The notes below the pieces were generated by a model. That model did no database searches, was not told where the DNA came from, and saw nothing but the letters and a program-made list of their open reading frames with translations. A stretch of DNA of 64,000 nt from Streptomyces sp. NBC_01231. Its GTDB lineage: Bacteria; Actinomycetota; Actinomycetes; Streptomycetales; Streptomycetaceae. Location of the stretch: positions 9,982,001-10,046,000 of the forward strand of contig CP108521.1 in assembly GCA_035999765.1 (NCBI GenBank), written 5' to 3'. This document shows positions 45,936 to 64,000 of the stretch, piece by piece (position 1 is the first letter of the stretch; each line of letters opens with the position of its first letter). A program made the translations under genes and the position numbers.

Positions 45936-48900
45936 CCGTCGTACTGGAGCTGTCCGCCGCCCAGCGCTCGATGTGGTTCGGCCAGCGGCTCGACCCCGCC
46001 GGGGCCGCCTACAACGTCGGTGAGTACACCGAGATCCACGGCCCCGTCGATCCGGCGCTCCTCCGGGCGGCCGTGCGGGCAGTGGTGGACGCGACCGACA
46101 CCCTGCGAGTCCGCTTCGCGGCGGACGACGACACCGTCCGACAGATCGTCGAGGACGCTCCGGAGTGGGACCTGCCCGTCGTCGACGTCTCCGGCGACCC
46201 CGAACCCCGGAGCACCGCTGGACCCCGGAGCACCGCTGGACCCCGGAGCACCGCTGGACCCCGGAAGGCCGCTGGTCCCCGGAACACCGCCGGGCCCCGA
46301 AGCGCCGCCGGACCGCGAACCGCCGCCGAGGCGTGGACGGCCGCCCAGGCCTGGATGGCCGAGGACTTCGCCACCCCCTTCGCGCTCGACCGCGCCCCGC
46401 TCTTCCGGTACGCCCTGCTGAGGCTCGCGGACGATCACTGGATCTGGTACCAGCGCTACCACCACATCGCCGTCGACGGCTACAGCTGCTCCCTCGTAGC
46501 GCGCCGGGTGGCCGACGCCTACACCGCCCTCGTCGCCGGCGAGACCCCCGCCCCAGCACCGGCGTCCCTCGCCGCGCTGGTCGCCGAGGACGCGGCCTAC
46601 CGGGTGTCCGAACGGCACACGGCGGACCGGGACCACTGGACCCGCGCCCTCGCCGACCGCCCCGAGCCGCCGAGCCTGTCCGCCCGGCCACCGCGCGTCG
46701 CCGACCGCTTCCACCGCCGCACCGGTCATCTCCCGGAAGCGGCGGGGGAGTCGGTCCACGCCGCCGCCGAACGCACCGGCACCCGCTGGTCGCGGGTCGT
46801 CCTCGCGGCCACCGCCGCCTACCTGCACCGGCTCACCGGAGCCTCGGACGTAGTGCTCGGCCTCGCCGTCACCGCCCGGGAGAGCGACACCGAACTGGCC
46901 GTCCCCGGCATGGCGTCCAACGTGCTCCCGCTACGGCTGACGGTACGTCCCGACACACCCGCCCACGACCTCGTACGGCAGACCGCGAGGGCCACCCGCG
47001 ACCTGCTGGCGCGGCAACGGCACCGTGGCGAGGACCTGCGCCGGGACCTGGAGTGGCCGCACGACGGCCGGCGTTTCTTCGGGCCGGTCGTCAACATCAT
47101 GGCGTTCGGGCTGGAGTTGCGTTTCGCCGGACACCCGACCACCCGCCACAACCTGTCCACCGGCCCGGTCGAGGACCTTGCCGTCAACGTGTACGACCGC
47201 GCCGACGGCCACGGCGTACGCATCGATCTGGACGCGAGTCCCGAGCACTACACGGATGCCGAACTCGCCGCCCACCACCGGCGTTTCGCTCACTTCCTGA
47301 AGCGGTTCGCCATCGCCGCGGAACAGCCCGGATCCCCGGTCGGCCGGGTGCCGACGGCGCTGCCCGAGGAGCGTGCGGCGGCACACATCGAGGGGGCTCG
47401 GGCGAGCGCAGGCGCCATGACCGTGCCGGGACTCCTCGCGGCCCGTGTCGCCGCCGACCCGGACGCCACGGCCGTGGTGTACGGCGAACGCGCAATCAGC
47501 TACAGGGAGTTGGACCAGCGCGCCAACCGGCTCGCCCACCGGCTGCTGAACCTCGGTGTCCGGCCCGAGGACCGGGTCGCGGTCCTGATGCGCCGGTCCG
47601 ACACCCTGGTCATCGCGCTGCTGGCCGTGCTCAAGGCAGGCGGTGCCTATGTGGGCCTCGATCCGCGCGCCCCGGCCGCCCGCACCCGGAGGATCCTCGC
47701 CGAGACGGGCGCCGCCCTCCTCTTGACCGACACCTCGCCCACCGAGACGTACGAGGGCGTCGTCCCGGTCGCCGCCGACGATCCGACCCCCGGCGACGAG
47801 GCGGACACGGACCCGGGCGTCCGTCCGCGCCCCGCCCAACTCGCCTACGTCAGCCACACGTCCGGCTCCACCGGCATCCCCAAGGGTGTGGCCGTCACCC
47901 ACGAGGACATCACCGCCCTCGCCACCGACTCGGCGTTCGCCGACGGCGCCCACACCCGGGTCCTCGTGCACTCGCCGACGGCGTTCGACGCCTCGACGTA
48001 CGAGATGTGGGTACCGCTGCTCACCGGCGGCACCGCCGTGGTCGCCGGTGCCGCTCGGGATGTCGACGCCTCCTCCATAAGAGAGTTGACGGTACGTCAC
48101 AAACTGACGGTTCTGTGGCTGACCGCCGGGCTGTTCCGGCTGGCCGCCGAGGATGACCCGGGCTGCTTCGCCGGGCTCCGGCAGGTGTGGACCGGCGGCG
48201 AGGCCGTTCCGGCCGCCGCGGTACGCCGGGTTCTGGAAGCGTGCCCGGAGCTCACGGTCACCGATGGCTACGGACCCACCGAGACGACGACGTTCGCCAC
48301 CAGCCGCCCTTGCCCCGCGGGCTCGCCGGTGCCGGACCCGCTGCCCATCGGCCGCCCCCTCGACGGCATGCGCGCCCACGTGCTCGACGGCGCGCTCCAG
48401 CCCGTTCCGCGCGGCACGGTGGGCGAGTTGTACGTCGCCGGCCCCGGCGTGGCCCGCGGCTACCTGGGCCGGCCCGCCGCGACCGCCGAACGGTTCGTCG
48501 CCGACCCGTACGGGCCGCCGGGCGATCGGATGTACCGCACCGGCGACCGCGTCCGGATGACACCGGACGGCGAACTGGAGTACCACGGCCGAGCCGACGG
48601 CCAGGTCAAGCTGCGCGGGTTCCGTATCGAGCCCGGCGAGATCGAGGCGGCCCTCACGGCCCGCCCGGAGGTCGCCCAGGCGGTCGCCCTGGTCCGCGAG
48701 GACCGTCCGGGGGACCCGCGCCTGGTGGCGTACGTCGTCGGGGACGCGGCGGACCCGGACGGCCTGCGCGACCATCTCGCCGGACACCTTCCCGAGTTCA
48801 TGGTGCCCTCCGCCCTCGTGATCCTGGACCGGCTGCCGCTGACCGCCAACAGCAAACTCGACCGGGCCGCACTGCCCGCACCGATCTCGGCGAGCGCACG

Positions 48901-51900
48901 GAGCGACTCCGCGCGCACCCCGCACGAGGAGCTGCTGTGTGCCCTGTTCGCCGACGTCCTGGGCCTGCCGGACGTCTCACCCCACGACAGCTTCTTCGCC
49001 CTCGGCGGGCACTCCCTGCTGGCCCTGCGGCTCATCGGCCGGATCCGCAGCGCCCTCGGCGCCGAACCGACGCTGCATGAGGTGTTCCGTACACCGACTC
49101 CGGCCGGGCTGGCCCGGTCGATGACCACAGGGTCGGCCGTGCGGCCGGCGATCCCCCGGCCGACCGCACGGACGGGGGTCGGGGAGCCGCCCCTGTCGTC
49201 CGCGCAGCGGCGGTTGTGGTTCCTGCACCGGCTGGAAGACGCCGGAGCCGCCTACCACATCCCGCTCGCGCTACGGCTCACCGGCGGCCCCCTCGACGCG
49301 GACGCCCTGCGTGCCGCGCTCGCCGACCTCGTCGCCCGCCACGAGATCCTGCGCACCGTCTACCCCGACACCGACGGCATTCCGAGTCAACTCCTCCTGG
49401 GGCGCGCCTCCGCGCGGCCCGGGCTAACCGTCGAGAGCGTCACCGAGGCCGAACTGGCCCATCGCCTCGTCGAGTTGGCGGCCCGGGAATTCGACCTGGC
49501 CGAGGACCTTCCGCTGCGCGCCCACCTCCTCGCCCCCGGCGCCGACGACCACGTACTCCTGCTCGTCCTGCACCACATAGCCGCCGACGGATGGTCCCTC
49601 GCGCCCCTCCTGCACGACCTGTCCACCGCCTACCGGGCCAGGCTCGTGGGGCAGCCGCCACAGCAGTCGCCCCTGCCCGTGCAGTACGCCGACCACAGTG
49701 TCTGGCAGCGCGACGTCATCGGCCGACTCGAGGAACAGCAACTCACCTACTGGAAGTCGGCGTTGAATGGGAATCCCGACGAGCTGACGCTCCCCGCCGA
49801 CCGCCCTCGGCCGCCCCGTGCCACCCACCGTGGCGGGGACGTTCCCGTCCGGCTGGACGCCGACCTGCACCGACGCCTGCGCGCACTGGCCACCGAGAGC
49901 GGCACGACCGTGTTCATGGTCGTACAGGCAGCACTCTCCGCCCTGCTCACCCGGCTGGGCGCGGGCACCGACATCCCGCTCGGCACCCCGGTCGCCGGCC
50001 GCTCCGACGACATGCTCGACGATCTGGTCGGCTGCTTCGTCAACACCCTCGTCCTGCGCACCGACACCTCTGGCGACCCGACCTTCCGGGACCTGCTGGA
50101 CCGGGTCCGGGACACCGACCTGGCCGCCTACACACACCAGGATCTGCCCTTCGAGCACCTGGTCGAGGCCCTCAACCCGCCCCGGACACTCGCCCGGCAC
50201 CCGCTCTTCCAGGTGATGCTCGCCTTCCGCCCCACCGTCGCCGCCCGCCTCGACCTGCCGGGCCTCGAGGCGCGGACGGTGCCCGTGGAGACCGGCGCCA
50301 CGAAGATCGACCTGACGTTCAACCTGGGCGAGTGCCGCACGTCCGACGGCGCGCCGGACGGAATCGAGGGCGTCCTCCAGTACAGCGCCGATCTCTTCGA
50401 GCGGCGCACCGCCGAGGAGCTGGCCGCCCGTCTGGAGAGACTGCTGCGGGCCGCGGTCGACGATCCGGGCCGGACGATCGGCGCACTCGACATCCTGGCC
50501 CCGGACGAACGCCACCGTCTGCTGGCCGAGTTCAACGACACGACACGGGAGATCCCGGACACCACGTTCCCCCGGCTCTTCGAGGCATGCGCCGCCGAAA
50601 GCCCGGACGCGGTCGCGGTGACGGACGCGGAGACCTCGCTCACCTACCGCCAACTGGACGCCCGAGCCGACCGGTTGGCGCGCACGCTGGTGTCGCACGG
50701 CGCCGGTCCTGGGCGGACCGTCGCCTTCTCACTGCCCCGTTCCGTGGACCTGGCGGTCGCCATGCTCGCCGTCCTCAAAGCGGGCGCCGCCTATCTGCCG
50801 CTCGACCCCGAGCATCCCGCCGAGCGCACCGCCCACCTGCTCTCCGACGCGGCCCCCGTGTGCGTGATCGCCCGGGACCGAATCCCCGCCGACGTGCCGG
50901 TCGTCCACCCCGACGCCTCCCCGGACGACCCGGACCTGCCCCTCAGCATGGCCCGCCCCGCAGACCCCGCCTATCTGATCTACACCTCCGGCACCACCGG
51001 CCGCCCCAAGGGTGTCGTCGTGGAACACCGCAACCTCACCGCCTACGTGGCCCGGTGCGTCGAGGCGTACCCGAGCCTGCACGGTGCCTCTCTGTTGCAC
51101 GCCACCATGTCCTTCGACGCCACCGTGACGACCCTGCACGGGGCGCTCGCCGCCGGCGGCCGCGTTCACATCGCCGCGTTTCACGAGGCGGGCGCCGCGC
51201 CCCTGTCCGACGGCTACACCTTCCTCAAGGCCACCCCCAGCCATCTCCCGCTGCTGCCCGCCCTGCCGCACGACCTGTCGCCCACCGAGGAGTTCATGCT
51301 GGGCGGCGAGGCGCTGGTCGGCGAGGCCCTGCGCGCCTGGCGCCACGACCACCCGGACATCCGGCTGATCAACCACTACGGCCCCACCGAACTCACCGTC
51401 GGCTGCACCGACCACCGCATCGAGCCCCATGAGACCCTTCCGACCGGCCCGGTGCCCATCGGCCGACCCATGTGGAACACCCGGGCCCATGTGCTGGACG
51501 CCCACCTGAACCCGGTACCGGTCGGGATCGAGGGCGAGCTGTATGTGGCCGGCGCCCATGTGGCTCGCGGCTACTGGAGACGGCCCGGGCTGACCGCCGA
51601 ACGGTTCGTCGCCGACCCCTTCGGGCCGGCCGGCGAGCGAATGTACCGCACGGGCGACCTGGCCGTGCGCCGCGCCGACGGGGTCCTGGAACTGCGGGGG
51701 CGGGCCGACGGCCAGTTGAAGATCCGGGGGCTCAGGATCGAGCCTGGCGAGGTGGAGGGCGTACTCACCGCTCATCCCGGAATCGCCCAGGCCGCGGTGG
51801 CGGTACGTGAGGACACGGCAGGCGTCCGGCGCCTCGTCGGGTACGTCGTCGCCGCATCCGGCACCGCCGTCGACCGCGCCGCCCTCCTGGTGCACACCGG

Positions 51901-53716
51901 CCGCCACCTTCCCACGCACATGGTCCCCGAGGCCGTCGTGGTGCTGGACGCCCTGCCCATGACGCCGAACGGCAAGCTGGACCGCACCGCCCTGCCCGAG
52001 CCGCCCGCGGAGCGGGACACACCCCCGGGACGGACGGAGCCCCGCACCCCGCAGGAGGAGACCCTCCGGAAGCTGTTCGCCGACGTCCTCGACGTCCCGC
52101 CGGACGAGGTGGGTGCCGACGACGGATTCTTCGACCTCGGCGGTGACAGCATCACCTCGATCCACCTGGTGAGCCGAGCGATGACCGAGGGACTGCGGCT
52201 GACCCCGCGTGATGTCTTCGAACGGCGGACCGTCGCCGGGCTCGCGGCACTGGCAGCCGCCCGACCGGCCTCCGCACGGCAGGCGGAGCCTGAGGCGGCG
52301 GTGGGCGAGCTGCTCCTCACTCCGGCCATGCACCGCTTCCTCGACCGAGGCGGCCCGATCGACTCGTTCAGCCAGGCGGCCTTGCTCGTCACCCCCGCCG
52401 ACGCGGACGAGAAGCGGCTGACGACCGCACTCCAGGCCCTGCTGGACCACCACCACGCCCTGCGGATGCGGCTCACGGCCGCCGATCGGACGGCGACCGT
52501 CCCACCGCCCGGAAGTGTCGACGCGAGCGCCCTGTTGCAGCGCATCGAGGTGCCGGACGGGGACTTCGCGCCCGCAGTGGAAAAGCTGGGCAACACAGCT
52601 CCCGACCTACACCCGGAAGAAGGAAGGCTGCTGGACGCGGTCTGGTTGGACGCCGGACCGGGCTGCCCCGGTCGCCTCATGCTGACGGTCCATCACCTCG
52701 CCGTGGACGGCGTGTCCTGGAGCCTACTGCGCTCCGACCTGGCCGCCGCCTGGCGCGACGAGAAGCTGTCCGTGCCGGGCACCTCCTTCCGGGAGTGGGC
52801 CCGATTGCTGCGCAGTGAGGCCGATACGCCGACGCGGGTGGCCGAACTGGCCGTATGGCAGAAGCAGTTGGACGCGCCCGACCCGCAGCTCGGGGCGCGG
52901 CGGCTGGACCCGGCACGGGACGTGGCCGGCGCGATGCGTCACCTCACCCGGGAACTCCCGGCCGAGAGCACCACCTTGTTGCTGACCATCGTGCCCGCGG
53001 CCTTCCGCGCCGGACCCGACGACGTGCTGCTCGCCGGGCTGGCCGCCGCGTTCGTCCGCCGGCGACGCCCGGCAGACGGCCACCCGGCTCTGCTCCTCGA
53101 CATCGAGCGGCACGGCCGCGAGGAGATCGCCGACGGTGTGGACCCGTCCCGGACCGTCGGCTGGTTCACGAGCGTCGTGCCCGCCCGGCTGGACCTCGCC
53201 GGCGTCGACCTCGACGACCCGGCCGACGTCCTCAAACGCGTCAAGGAACAGCTGCGGTCCGTACCCGACCACGGCATCGGCCACGGCCTGCTCCGCCACC
53301 TCAACCCCGCCACCGGACCGGCCCTCGCCGCGCTCCCGGTCCCGCAGATCGGCTTCAACTACCTCGGCCGCACGCCCACGGAACCGACCGACGACTGGTC
53401 GACGGCGCCCGAAGAACTTCCCGGGCTGTCCCCTCTGGGCGCTGCCCACGACCCGGGCCTGCCCGTGGCGCACGGTCTGGAGATCACCGCCGTGACCGAC
53501 GCCGCCGGCCGACTCGCCGCCACCTGGTCCTGGGCGCCCGGCGTCTGGTCGGAGGGTGACGTGCGCACCCTCGCCGACCTGTGGTGCGAGGAACTGGCCG
53601 CCCTGGCCGACGGTACCCGGGCGGGCGGGCACACCCCGTCCGACCTGCCCCTGGTGTCCCTGTCCCAAGCAGAGATCGACGAACTCGAAGCCGAGTTCGG
53701 AAGCGAGTGGAGGTAA
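45932..53716 (+). CDS. NRPS 1: C-A(Val-like)-T-C-A(Asp-like variant)-T-E
   Basis: 2594 residues. C1 about 5-450 (HHIAVDG near 177); A1 495-985, pocket DAYWWGGTFK, Val-like; T1 with Ser1028 (GGHSLL); C2 1085-1530, LCL type, HHIAADG; A2 1535-2020, pocket DATKMGHVGK, close to Asp codes (DLTKVGHVGK) but Leu to Ala; T2 with Ser2073 (GGDSI); epimerase 2120-2560 ([18 protein letters not shown]). The tail [17 protein letters not shown] is a donor docking helix. A C domain at the N terminus with no upstream module implies an acyl or peptide starter from elsewhere. The start overlaps the cysteate synthase stop. Confidence 0.93.
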   Translation: MTVVLELSAAQRSMWFGQRLDPAGAAYNVGEYTEIHGPVDPALLRAAVRAVVDATDTLRVRFAADDDTVRQIVEDAPEWDLPVVDVSGDPEPRSTAGPRSTAGPRSTAGPRKAAGPRNTAGPRSAAGPRTAAEAWTAAQAWMAEDFATPFALDRAPLFRYALLRLADDHWIWYQRYHHIAVDGYSCSLVARRVADAYTALVAGETPAPAPASLAALVAEDAAYRVSERHTADRDHWTRALADRPEPPSLSARPPRVADRFHRRTGHLPEAAGESVHAAAERTGTRWSRVVLAATAAYLHRLTGASDVVLGLAVTARESDTELAVPGMASNVLPLRLTVRPDTPAHDLVRQTARATRDLLARQRHRGEDLRRDLEWPHDGRRFFGPVVNIMAFGLELRFAGHPTTRHNLSTGPVEDLAVNVYDRADGHGVRIDLDASPEHYTDAELAAHHRRFAHFLKRFAIAAEQPGSPVGRVPTALPEERAAAHIEGARASAGAMTVPGLLAARVAADPDATAVVYGERAISYRELDQRANRLAHRLLNLGVRPEDRVAVLMRRSDTLVIALLAVLKAGGAYVGLDPRAPAARTRRILAETGAALLLTDTSPTETYEGVVPVAADDPTPGDEADTDPGVRPRPAQLAYVSHTSGSTGIPKGVAVTHEDITALATDSAFADGAHTRVLVHSPTAFDASTYEMWVPLLTGGTAVVAGAARDVDASSIRELTVRHKLTVLWLTAGLFRLAAEDDPGCFAGLRQVWTGGEAVPAAAVRRVLEACPELTVTDGYGPTETTTFATSRPCPAGSPVPDPLPIGRPLDGMRAHVLDGALQPVPRGTVGELYVAGPGVARGYLGRPAATAERFVADPYGPPGDRMYRTGDRVRMTPDGELEYHGRADGQVKLRGFRIEPGEIEAALTARPEVAQAVALVREDRPGDPRLVAYVVGDAADPDGLRDHLAGHLPEFMVPSALVILDRLPLTANSKLDRAALPAPISASARSDSARTPHEELLCALFADVLGLPDVSPHDSFFALGGHSLLALRLIGRIRSALGAEPTLHEVFRTPTPAGLARSMTTGSAVRPAIPRPTARTGVGEPPLSSAQRRLWFLHRLEDAGAAYHIPLALRLTGGPLDADALRAALADLVARHEILRTVYPDTDGIPSQLLLGRASARPGLTVESVTEAELAHRLVELAAREFDLAEDLPLRAHLLAPGADDHVLLLVLHHIAADGWSLAPLLHDLSTAYRARLVGQPPQQSPLPVQYADHSVWQRDVIGRLEEQQLTYWKSALNGNPDELTLPADRPRPPRATHRGGDVPVRLDADLHRRLRALATESGTTVFMVVQAALSALLTRLGAGTDIPLGTPVAGRSDDMLDDLVGCFVNTLVLRTDTSGDPTFRDLLDRVRDTDLAAYTHQDLPFEHLVEALNPPRTLARHPLFQVMLAFRPTVAARLDLPGLEARTVPVETGATKIDLTFNLGECRTSDGAPDGIEGVLQYSADLFERRTAEELAARLERLLRAAVDDPGRTIGALDILAPDERHRLLAEFNDTTREIPDTTFPRLFEACAAESPDAVAVTDAETSLTYRQLDARADRLARTLVSHGAGPGRTVAFSLPRSVDLAVAMLAVLKAGAAYLPLDPEHPAERTAHLLSDAAPVCVIARDRIPADVPVVHPDASPDDPDLPLSMARPADPAYLIYTSGTTGRPKGVVVEHRNLTAYVARCVEAYPSLHGASLLHATMSFDATVTTLHGALAAGGRVHIAAFHEAGAAPLSDGYTFLKATPSHLPLLPALPHDLSPTEEFMLGGEALVGEALRAWRHDHPDIRLINHYGPTELTVGCTDHRIEPHETLPTGPVPIGRPMWNTRAHVLDAHLNPVPVGIEGELYVAGAHVARGYWRRPGLTAERFVADPFGPAGERMYRTGDLAVRRADGVLELRGRADGQLKIRGLRIEPGEVEGVLTAHPGIAQAAVAVREDTAGVRRLVGYVVAASGTAVDRAALLVHTGRHLPTHMVPEAVVVLDALPMTPNGKLDRTALPEPPAERDTPPGRTEPRTPQEETLRKLFADVLDVPPDEVGADDGFFDLGGDSITSIHLVSRAMTEGLRLTPRDVFERRTVAGLAALAAARPASARQAEPEAAVGELLLTPAMHRFLDRGGPIDSFSQAALLVTPADADEKRLTTALQALLDHHHALRMRLTAADRTATVPPPGSVDASALLQRIEVPDGDFAPAVEKLGNTAPDLHPEEGRLLDAVWLDAGPGCPGRLMLTVHHLAVDGVSWSLLRSDLAAAWRDEKLSVPGTSFREWARLLRSEADTPTRVAELAVWQKQLDAPDPQLGARRLDPARDVAGAMRHLTRELPAESTTLLLTIVPAAFRAGPDDVLLAGLAAAFVRRRRPADGHPALLLDIERHGREEIADGVDPSRTVGWFTSVVPARLDLAGVDLDDPADVLKRVKEQLRSVPDHGIGHGLLRHLNPATGPALAALPVPQIGFNYLGRTPTEPTDDWSTAPEELPGLSPLGAAHDPGLPVAHGLEITAVTDAAGRLAATWSWAPGVWSEGDVRTLADLWCEELAALADGTRAGGHTPSDLPLVSLSQAEIDELEAEFGSEWR
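46205..46312 (+). repeat. Six 18-base tandem units inside the first C domain of NRPS 1
   Basis: Unit CCCCGGAGCACCGCTGGA; the first three copies are identical, the next three diverged. They code for PRSTAG-like hexapeptides inserted in the N-terminal lobe of C1, ahead of the HHxxxDG motif. In frame, so the protein stays open. Confidence 0.9.
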
Positions 53717-53722
53717 CTCACG

Positions 53723-61588
<7,866 letters not shown>

Positions 61589-61639
61589 CGCCGCCCGAAG
61601 GAGACGGCGACACCTACACACACAGACGGTGAGACGCAC

Positions 61640-64000
61640 ATGAGGACGCAGCCCGCGCAGGTCGACGTACTGCCCCTGACCCCGCTCCAGGAAGGCCTGC
61701 TCTTCCACGCCCTGTACGAGCACGAACGCGACGCCCGCGACGTCTACCTGGTCCAGCTGGTCTTCGACCTCGACGGCACCGTGGACGCGGGCCGGTTGCG
61801 CGCCGCCGCCCAGGCCCTGCTGGACCGGCACCCGACCCTCCGGGCGGCCTTCCGGCGCCGGCGCGGCGGCCGGCCGGTGCAGGTCGTACCCCGCCGGGCG
61901 GTGCTGCCGTGGCGCGAGACCGACCTGACCGGCACCGAGCCCGAGGCGGCGTGGTCCCGCCTGCTCGACGAGGACCGGGACCGGGGATTCGACCCAGCCA
62001 CCCCGCCACTGATCCGGTGCACCCTGGCCCGCACCGGCCCGACCCGGCACCGGCTGCTCCTCACCCACCACCACATCCTGCTCGACGGGTGGTCGGTCGC
62101 CGTCCTGCTGCGCGAACTCCTCGCCCTGTACGAGTCCGGCGGTGACCCCGCCGCCCTGCCCCCGGCTCCGCCCTACCGCACCTTCCTGGACTGGCTGGGC
62201 CGCCGGGACCGTCCCGTCGCCGAGGCCGCCTGGCGGGACGCGCTGGCCGGACTGACCGAACCGACCCGTCTTGCCCCGCACGCCGTCGACGGCCGCGGCT
62301 CGGGCGAACTCGCCCAGTCCCGGGCCGAGTTGACGACAGAATCCGGCACTGCCCTGACCGCGCTGGCCCGGAGCCTGGGCGTCACCGTCAACACCCTCGT
62401 CCAGACCGCCTGGGCGATCCTGCTGAGCCGGACGACGGGACACGACGACGTCGTCTTCGGTGCCACCGTCTCCGGCCGGCCGGCCGAGCTGCCCGGTGTC
62501 GAATCGATGGTCGGCCTGTTCATCAACACCATCCCCACTCGCGTCCGACTGCGCCCCGACGAGCCGTTGAGCGGTCTGCTGCGGCGCGTGCAGGAGGGAT
62601 ACGTCCGCCTCCTCGACCACCACCACCTCGGGCTCGCCGACATCCAACGGGCGGCCGGCGTCCCCGAACTCTTCGACACACTGGTCGTGTTCGAGAACTA
62701 CCCGATGGACGACAGCACGGACGGGAACACGGACGGGAGCGCCTCGGGCCGGGGTGACGGCCTGTGTGTCGTCGGCACGGGCGGCCGCGACGCGACCCAC
62801 TACCCGGTGACCCTGGTCGCGCTTCCGGGCCCCCGGCCGCGCTTCCGGCTCGCCTACCGGCCCGATCTCTTCGACGCCGACTGGGCCGATGCCACGCTGG
62901 CCCGTCTCGTACGGCTCCTGGAGTTGATGGCCGCCGACCCGGAACTCCCGCTCGGCCGCCTCGGACTCGCGCCCCGCGAAGAACACCGAGCCCTGACGCC
63001 CGCCCCCACCCCAGCGCCCGCGACCCGCACCCTCACCGACCTGTGGACGGCCCAGGCCGCCGCCACCGCGGACGCCGAGGCGGTGCTGGACCACGGCGAC
63101 TCGCTGACGTACCGCGAACTGGACTCCCGCGCCGAGCGGTTGGCCCGTCGGCTCGCCGCCCTCGGGTCCGGCCCCGAGCGGATCGTCGGCATCGCGCTGC
63201 CCCGCACGGCGGATCTGGTCACCGCCGTCCTCGCCGTCCTGAAGTCCGGCGCCGCCTATCTGCCGCTCGACCCCGCCTATCCGCCCGACCGTCTCGCCCA
63301 CATCGTGGACGACGCCAGGCCGGTCGTCGTCCTCGCGACCAGCCGGACGGCTGCGGTGTTGCCCTCGGGGACCGCGACGCTGCTTCTCGACGAACCCGTC
63401 GAGCAGGTTGATCTGGCTGACCGCCAAGGCCCTTTGGCAGGGGGTAACTTGTCGCCCGACAATCTCTCCTGCGTCACCTACACCTCCGGCTCCACCGGTC
63501 GGCCCAAGGGAGTGGCGGCCACCCATCGAAGCGTGGCCGAGTTCGTCGCGTGGACGCACACCGCGCTCGGCCCCGAGCGGTTGGCCAAGGTGCTGTTCTC
63601 GACCTCGCTCAACTTCGACGTGTCCGTGTTCGAGATCTTCTCGCCGTTGCTGTGCGGTGGCCGGATCGAGATCGTCGAGAATCTGCTGGCCCTCACCGCG
63701 CAGGGCCGTGAAGGCCGGGATGGCTCGGACCACTGGGACGCGAGCCTGATCAGCGGGGTGCCGTCGGTCATGGCCACGGTCGTCGCCGACCGCCCGGACG
63801 TCTCCGCGCGGGTGGTCGCGCTGGGCGGCGAGCCCGTTCCCGAGCAACTGCTCGCCGACCTCGAAGCGACCTTCCCGGGAGCCCGGATCGTCAACTTCTA
63901 CGGGCCGACCGAGGCGACCATCTACGCGACCGCCTGGCAGTCCGACCTCGACCCGTGTCATAAGGACGGCCCGCCGCCGCTCGGTCACCCCCTCGCCCGC
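61640..64000 (+). CDS. NRPS 3, partial: C-A... (runs off the window)
   Basis: 787 residues are visible and the frame is open at the window end. C5 about 8-450 is DCL type ([26 protein letters not shown] near 144), fitting the epimerase at the end of NRPS 2. A5 starts near 460 with [11 protein letters not shown] and reads pocket DVFSAGFIY up to position 331, which I cannot assign. ATG 61640 follows GGTGAG by 6-7 bases, 51 bases after NRPS 2. At least this module and an offloading domain remain outside. Confidence 0.9.
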   Translation, partial: MRTQPAQVDVLPLTPLQEGLLFHALYEHERDARDVYLVQLVFDLDGTVDAGRLRAAAQALLDRHPTLRAAFRRRRGGRPVQVVPRRAVLPWRETDLTGTEPEAAWSRLLDEDRDRGFDPATPPLIRCTLARTGPTRHRLLLTHHHILLDGWSVAVLLRELLALYESGGDPAALPPAPPYRTFLDWLGRRDRPVAEAAWRDALAGLTEPTRLAPHAVDGRGSGELAQSRAELTTESGTALTALARSLGVTVNTLVQTAWAILLSRTTGHDDVVFGATVSGRPAELPGVESMVGLFINTIPTRVRLRPDEPLSGLLRRVQEGYVRLLDHHHLGLADIQRAAGVPELFDTLVVFENYPMDDSTDGNTDGSASGRGDGLCVVGTGGRDATHYPVTLVALPGPRPRFRLAYRPDLFDADWADATLARLVRLLELMAADPELPLGRLGLAPREEHRALTPAPTPAPATRTLTDLWTAQAAATADAEAVLDHGDSLTYRELDSRAERLARRLAALGSGPERIVGIALPRTADLVTAVLAVLKSGAAYLPLDPAYPPDRLAHIVDDARPVVVLATSRTAAVLPSGTATLLLDEPVEQVDLADRQGPLAGGNLSPDNLSCVTYTSGSTGRPKGVAATHRSVAEFVAWTHTALGPERLAKVLFSTSLNFDVSVFEIFSPLLCGGRIEIVENLLALTAQGREGRDGSDHWDASLISGVPSVMATVVADRPDVSARVVALGGEPVPEQLLADLEATFPGARIVNFYGPTEATIYATAWQSDLDPCHKDGPPPLGHPLAR

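Noticed and set aside
50530-51990. Second A domain as Asn-specific
   Set aside because: Asn pockets usually have glutamate where this one has histidine (position 322 equivalent); Asp-like is the better reading.

Overview
The window is about 70% G+C with GTG starts, ATGA-type overlaps and a gene set typical of Streptomyces or a close actinomycete. The left two thirds (1-40.9 kb) is ordinary chromosome made of small operons. The right third (40.9-64 kb) is the start of a nonribosomal peptide synthetase (NRPS) cluster that runs off the end of the window.

Layout. 1-6.6 kb: tail of uppP, then a compact amide-nitrogen operon (GntR/FadR-type regulator, asparagine permease, asparaginase, aspartate ammonia-lyase, glutaminase). 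6.6-12.9 kb: alpha/beta hydrolase, two polyprenol-phosphate-type glycosyltransferases, a D-Ala-D-Ala carboxypeptidase and a short second Rho factor. 13-21.6 kb: PadR/SnoaL-like pair, methyltransferase, CE7 esterase, membrane protein, molybdopterin oxidoreductase with its FNR-type reductase, quinone oxidoreductase plus GNAT, a MarR regulator, and a PrmC-like methyltransferase behind a structured leader. 21.7-31 kb: a SpoIIE-type phosphatase broken by an in-frame stop, secreted and small unknown proteins, fadH with a PadR regulator, an SDR gene carrying two TTA codons, and a TetR regulator. 31-40.9 kb: dhaKLM, a CmlR-like chloramphenicol exporter with a possible leader peptide, two secreted hydrolases, an aminotransferase and a PH-domain membrane protein.

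NRPS cluster. Two operons diverge from 44.4-44.6 kb. Leftward lies a branched-chain 2-oxoacid dehydrogenase E1-alpha followed by a single gene in which E1-beta and E2 are fused. Rightward lies a PLP enzyme of the cysteate synthase family, overlapping by 4 bases with the first of three NRPS genes: C-A-T-C-A-T-E, C-A-T-C-A-T-E, and C-A... (cut by the window end). Specificity codes read by eye are Val-like, Asp-like but altered, Thr-like, unassigned, unassigned. The second adenylation pocket keeps the lysine and histidine of Asp pockets but replaces a leucine with alanine. Together with a cysteate synthase next to it, this suggests that the line may load L-cysteate, the sulfonate analogue of aspartate, and epimerise it. 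The dehydrogenase could supply a branched acyl-CoA for the N-terminal C domain. This is the most novel-looking system in the window; the product cannot be named from the sequence alone.

No rRNA, tRNA, CRISPR array, insertion sequence or replication origin was recognised.
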